DNA of 64,000 nt from Montifringilla adamsi. Lineage: Eukaryota; Chordata; Aves; Passeriformes; Passeridae. The notes below the pieces were generated by a model. That model searched no databases, was not told where the DNA came from, and saw only the letters and a program-made list of their open reading frames with translations. The stretch lies in NCBI GenBank assembly GCA_017590115.1, contig JAGGNK010006892.1, positions 17,844,139-17,908,138 of the forward strand, written 5' to 3'. Positions 60,101-64,000 of this stretch are shown here, piece by piece. Position 1 is the stretch's first letter. Each line of letters starts with the position of its first letter. A program made the position numbers and the translations under genes.

Positions 60101-62996
60101 ATGGCTGCTGCCAAGAGCCCTGACTTGGTGAGGGTCTGCGAGGAGGTCTGCTGATCACCAGCTCTCCTGCCTGCCTCACCAAGACTGTGATAGCCCCATT
60201 CATCTACCCCATTCATTCTGGGTCTCTTCCCCAGCAGAGACATCATTGTGGTCCAGAGAAGATGGACTAAAGTCTGTTGAAACAAAAAGCCTGCTGAGGT
60301 AAAAAGGACTCGGAGGAGTTGTTTTATATATAGTCAAACCAAAAGTTTCTCCCCTTGATCCTGTTATTTGAACTGATGTTGCAAACTCTTTTCCCAAAGA
60401 GTTGCCTGAAGCAGGCACTTGACAAGCAAATTCTTCCTCGAGGCGTTAATGTTTGATGATGTTTTAAACAAAGTAACATGAAGGAAAGTGTTGGGCATCC
60501 GTACCTGCTGGCCATGCTGCCAGCTCTGCTCAGGAATACCCAGCCTGTGGAAATTCCTGTATGCTCAAAGTATTTGTAGCAGACTTTTCTGGCTCATTTT
60601 AACAAATCCATTAATGGGTGTGTAGGTAATGAGCAGACAGCCCCACAGAAGAAAACTCTGGGCTGGCCTTCTTGGTGGACAGGCTGCAACAGATCATTTC
60701 CCTAGAAGTCCCTCATACAAAAACCTAGTACAGGGTGCTAACAGGGGTCATGTAATCCACATCTTTCTGAAGAGCTTTAAAATGGCAATGATTTTATACA
60801 ATTCTGTTGAGACCAGTTGAATTTTGCACTTCATGAATTCATAGTTAAATAGAAAGGAAAAAATAGTGTATCTTCATAGCAAGTTCATGTCCTCCAAAAC
60901 TGGGGTCTTCAAAAAATAGCATTTAATTATTGAGAGATATTTGGGCAAAATCATTTGGACTTGATTATCTTAAGGGTCTTTTCCAATCTAAATTATTCTG
61001 TTCTAAGTCCTTCTCCTTGAGAAGGGCTCTTTCCTTGAGAAGAGGTTTTATGCTTGTGATTGATTGCATTTGTGTCCATGTTTGTTGCCCTTCTCTGTTA
61101 CTCTTAGCATACTGTCAATAAAGAAAAAGAAATGGGGTGAGAGAAGATTTGAATAAACTGGCCCAGTTTATAATAAAATGCTTATTTTCTGTGTTTAATG
61201 ATTTTCTCTTTTTCTTATACTGAAATACTTGGCATTGGTGCTGAACTTTCATTTAAGTATGAAATGATAGTATGCATAGTGTAATCTGATAGAAATAAAT
61301 TTATCAGGGAGAGAGAAGATAACTGAGGCTTATCCAGAAAAACAATCTCATATCTAGAAGCTGAAAGTAAGAAGCCAGACATCTGCAGTCCAAGTCTGCA
61401 GAATCATTCATATTATACAGCAAAAAACTGCATCCTAACTTCAAATAGGTCATAGGAGTATAATAAAAAAGAAAAGAGAAAGATCTAATGGCAGGAAATA
61501 GGACTGCAAATAGAGGGAAAAATATAGGGCAAAACTATAAAGCTCAGTGTTTGTTGCATCTACCCTCCTAGTTCCTGTGCAAAGACCTCAAATATTCTTC
61601 TATATTTCATAGTTTAAGGCCAATCTTGTCTCTTAGCATATTAAAGATTTGCTAAATTAGGATTAAAGCTCTTGAAGGAGCTAGGATCAAAGCTTTTATA
61701 GCCAATGTTGAAGTGCATATTCTAATGCTTATAATTGCTAAATAGAAATTGATTTGGCATATTATATGCATCATAACTTACAGCAGAGTTAATTAATTGG
61801 CAGTTACATTTCTTCCTAGGTAGCCCGTGGCACTTTTTGATTAATTTTTAAACAAATTTAGTTTCCTATTGCCTATGTTTTTTTTTTTCTTTTTCCGTGG
61901 CCTAAATGGGATGACTGAAAAAATATTCATAAGTCCTTTCTACATTATGATGATATTGCATTTTATAAGAAAACAGTGAAGAAGTTGGACTCTACTCAGA
62001 AGAGCAAACAATTCTTTGCAAATGTGAGAAATGAAAACTCTGCACTCTTGTCCTGAGTCACGAAGCAGCACAGAAAAGTGGGAGTCAGAGCCCATCTTGA
62101 ATGCACAAAGACACAAGGGCTGAATCACGGAACCAGATCATTCCTCGAGTGCAAGTTCAGTGCTCTGAGCCAGCTATGAGCTGGAAATATTTCCAGCTTG
62201 GGACTTACACTGCTGTTCTTACAGTAAATGCCCATTAAAATACTGAGAGATTTGATGGTGATTTTAACAAAGCAGCATCTATTTGTGATAAATAGCAAAG
62301 GTTTCACCTTTGCAAACCTGATAGTTTTTTCCTCCTGTTCTCATGGACATATGGGTTTTCTAGCTCTGATTTGGAATATTCAACAGGCGTCTGAAAGCAT
62401 AAATTAGAGAAATGTGCTCACATCCACAACCAGGTCTCTTTCCAGGAATTAGAGGGGCACAGATGACAATGAACATTTTGCAGTGAGAACATACTGGGGG
62501 TTCTTTTTTTTTTTTGGTCACAGAAATTATTTGGCAGTACAATTTCTCTGATAAAATATACCTAAAACACCACCAGCTTTATTTTTAGCTAAGTTAAAAC
62601 CAATTTCTCCCACAACTGGGCAATATTATTTTAAATAACTTCTAATAAAAATTCCATTTACACAGTCTCTTAGTATATCCACCTCTGTAAATAATATAAC
62701 CTTTCGTGGCTTAACAGTTCCCTCATTTTCATTAATTGAAGGTCTTCCATGTGTCCATTTTCTTTTGGGGAAGGCATCAATTCTTTATTTGGGTGTAGTT
62801 GCATATTGAGGGTGTAGTATACATGTTTTTGAAGAGTAATTCGCATAGTAAGACCATAAATTTTTGAAAGCTTGCAGTGCTCTGAGGACCAGATTCAAAA
62901 GGAGGGAAATTTAGCCTTTACAAGCAATTTGGAGCTCCATATTGTCTGGGTTTATTGATTTATTGTGTAATATCTGTGTTAATGATTTTTCTGCAG
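57116..62996 (+). other. MTUS2: MTUS2 intron between the first two coding exons
   Basis: The intron opens with GTAAGT and closes with a CTGCAG acceptor at 62991-62996. The coding frame stays open for 36 codons past the donor and stops at 57224-57226, with AATAAA words at 57215-57220 and 57247-57252. A degraded CR1 tail lies near 60.9 kb. The plus-strand ORFs at 59893-60154 sit in a locally GC-richer patch and have no recognised domain. I see no other exon or RNA gene. Confidence 0.85.
60932..61004 (+). mobile_element. Degraded CR1 3' tail, plus strand
   Basis: The segment reads like the last 70 bases of CR1 in sense orientation: 'cttgattatcttaagggtct' then 'tttccaatctaaattattct'. It lies within the MTUS2 intron in the same orientation as the gene. 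It is diverged and lacks any body sequence. Immediately downstream (61009-61025) is a small perfect hairpin, a 7-bp stem with a 3-base loop. Confidence 0.55.
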
Positions 62997-63237
62997 GTTG
63001 GGGAAAGGCCTGTAAAAGATGAATTTTGCCCTCCACCGTACACCCACTATGAGGTGCCACCAAGCTTTTATCGATCTGCCATGATCCTGAAGCCACAGCT
63101 AGGGCTGGGTGCAGTGTCCAGGTTGCCATCTGCCAAGAGCAGGATTCTCATTGCGAGTCAAAGATCCTCAGGGAGTTGTCTCCATCAGCAAGGAGAAATA
63201 ACAAGTGCTCCCAGCCTCTACCATCCTGATGCTTCAG
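62997..63237 (+). CDS. MTUS2: MTUS2 second coding exon (residues 765-844)
   Basis: The exon follows CTGCAG at 62991-62996 and joins in phase 0 to codon 764. It encodes 80 residues plus one base of the next codon, ending at a GTAAAG donor (63238). Its content matches the MTUS2 continuation very well: '[14 protein letters not shown]' (773-786), '[20 protein letters not shown]' (788-807) and '[15 protein letters not shown]' (808-822). The run '[11 protein letters not shown]' is basic and Ser-rich, so it could contribute to microtubule or partner contact, though this is inference. It is more strongly conserved than most of the preceding exon. The remainder of the gene lies outside the window. Confidence 0.95.
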
Positions 63238-64000
63238 GTAAAGTATGAACTTTCTTTCCTTTCCCTTTACTGTTGTCACTAATAAGATACCTTTTTTTGG
63301 AGACAGAAAAATCACAAAATTAGCAACATTTTGACCTGATCCTACAAAGCTCCAACAGCACCCTTTGAGGTGTGTCTTTTTATCCTGCAGCAAGTCTGAC
63401 TAGGGAGTCTGGGACCTGTGCAAAGGTTTTTTTGCAGGTCATTGCCAAAGAAAGATAATAGTTTTCAATAATAATTCTCATTTTACACCTTTCTTCCTCT
63501 GCCTTGTAAATGCCTGAAAAATCTTTGGTTTTGTTCTGGGGAAGATAATGGGACATTTTCTTCCACCATGAAGACCTCACCGTTCAGTCTGGATTTGACA
63601 TTCCCCACCACGTTGTGCTCTGAAAACCTGGGCAGTGTTCAAGTGTGCCAGCAGAGATCTTGATTCTCTGAAGGCCTGGTGTACACCTCTTTGAAGACAA
63701 CACTTCCAATAGTTTTTTCTTCCTAGCTACTACCCAGCTCAGCATGACCCTGGGCAGAATTACAGGGGAGGGAAAAGCACAGGAAGAGGTGGAAGGAGAA
63801 GTGTACGATGTCACAAGAAAGAGATAGTAATTACTTCTACCGGACATTCCTTAATAGCCTGGAAAAGTGTGGAAGTTTAAGAAATGCACAGGAGCAAGTT
63901 CAGAGACAACTGAAAATCAGTCATTGTCAGAGTGAAGTACAGCAGCTGCTTAACAGCCTAGAATACTGCAGAGATTTTTAAAACTAGTCATAAGGGCTAA
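63238..64000 (+). other. MTUS2: Start of the next MTUS2 intron
   Basis: The stretch begins with the GTAAAG donor and runs to the right edge without another recognisable exon. The 87-codon minus-strand ORF at 63584-63847 has no motif I know. No repeat is evident. Confidence 0.75.

Noticed and set aside
59893..60154. Overlapping plus-strand ORFs in the MTUS2 intron, considered as an extra exon
   Set aside because: No recognisable MTUS2 sequence, and the flanking coding exons join directly in phase 0 with conserved protein on both sides.
1..64000. tRNA, rRNA, CRISPR, phage or other prokaryote-type systems
   Set aside because: Nothing fits. The window is vertebrate nuclear DNA with spliced exons and CR1 repeats.

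Overview
The window looks like bird nuclear DNA, probably a neoavian or songbird genome, though the lineage is a weak inference. The base composition is AT-rich and gene-poor. The recognisable interspersed repeats are nearly all 3'-truncated CR1 LINE fragments, with one likely avian endogenous-retrovirus LTR remnant beside one of them. Repeat density is low. There are no operons, Shine-Dalgarno sites, CRISPR arrays or prokaryotic genes.

The only gene I can name is MTUS2 (also TIP150/CAZIP/KIAA0774), a microtubule plus-end protein of the ATIP/MTUS family, on the + strand. Its very large first coding exon occupies 54824-57115 (residues 1-764). A strong splice acceptor precedes it at 54467-54468, so bases 54469-54823 are spliced 5' leader. 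The next coding exon is 62997-63237 (residues 765-844, ending after the first base of a codon). The rest of the protein, including the C-terminal coiled coil that defines the family, lies beyond the right edge.

Layout: 1-54468 has no supportable protein-coding exon and no CpG-island-like promoter. It is either an upstream intron of MTUS2 or a mixture of intergenic DNA and intron. It holds CR1 fragments near 5.6 kb (+), 9.7-10.1 kb (-), 23.3 kb (-, next to the LTR remnant), 26.8 kb (-, weak), 36.6 kb (+), 42.2 kb (-, tail only), 44.9 kb (-) and 50.8 kb (-), plus several short tandem duplications and homopolymer tracts. 54469-57115 is the MTUS2 leader and large coding exon. 57116-62996 is the following intron, with one CR1 tail near 60.9 kb. 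62997-63237 is the second coding exon, and 63238-64000 starts the next intron.

The most interesting local biology is in the MTUS2 leader. It has a series of very short upstream ORFs (one is a bare AUG-UGA), then a 54-base A-rich tract that also encodes a polylysine upstream ORF overlapping the true start codon out of frame. I found no clearly novel multi-gene system. A minus-strand ORF pair around 48.4-49.2 kb is the one unexplained coding-like region.
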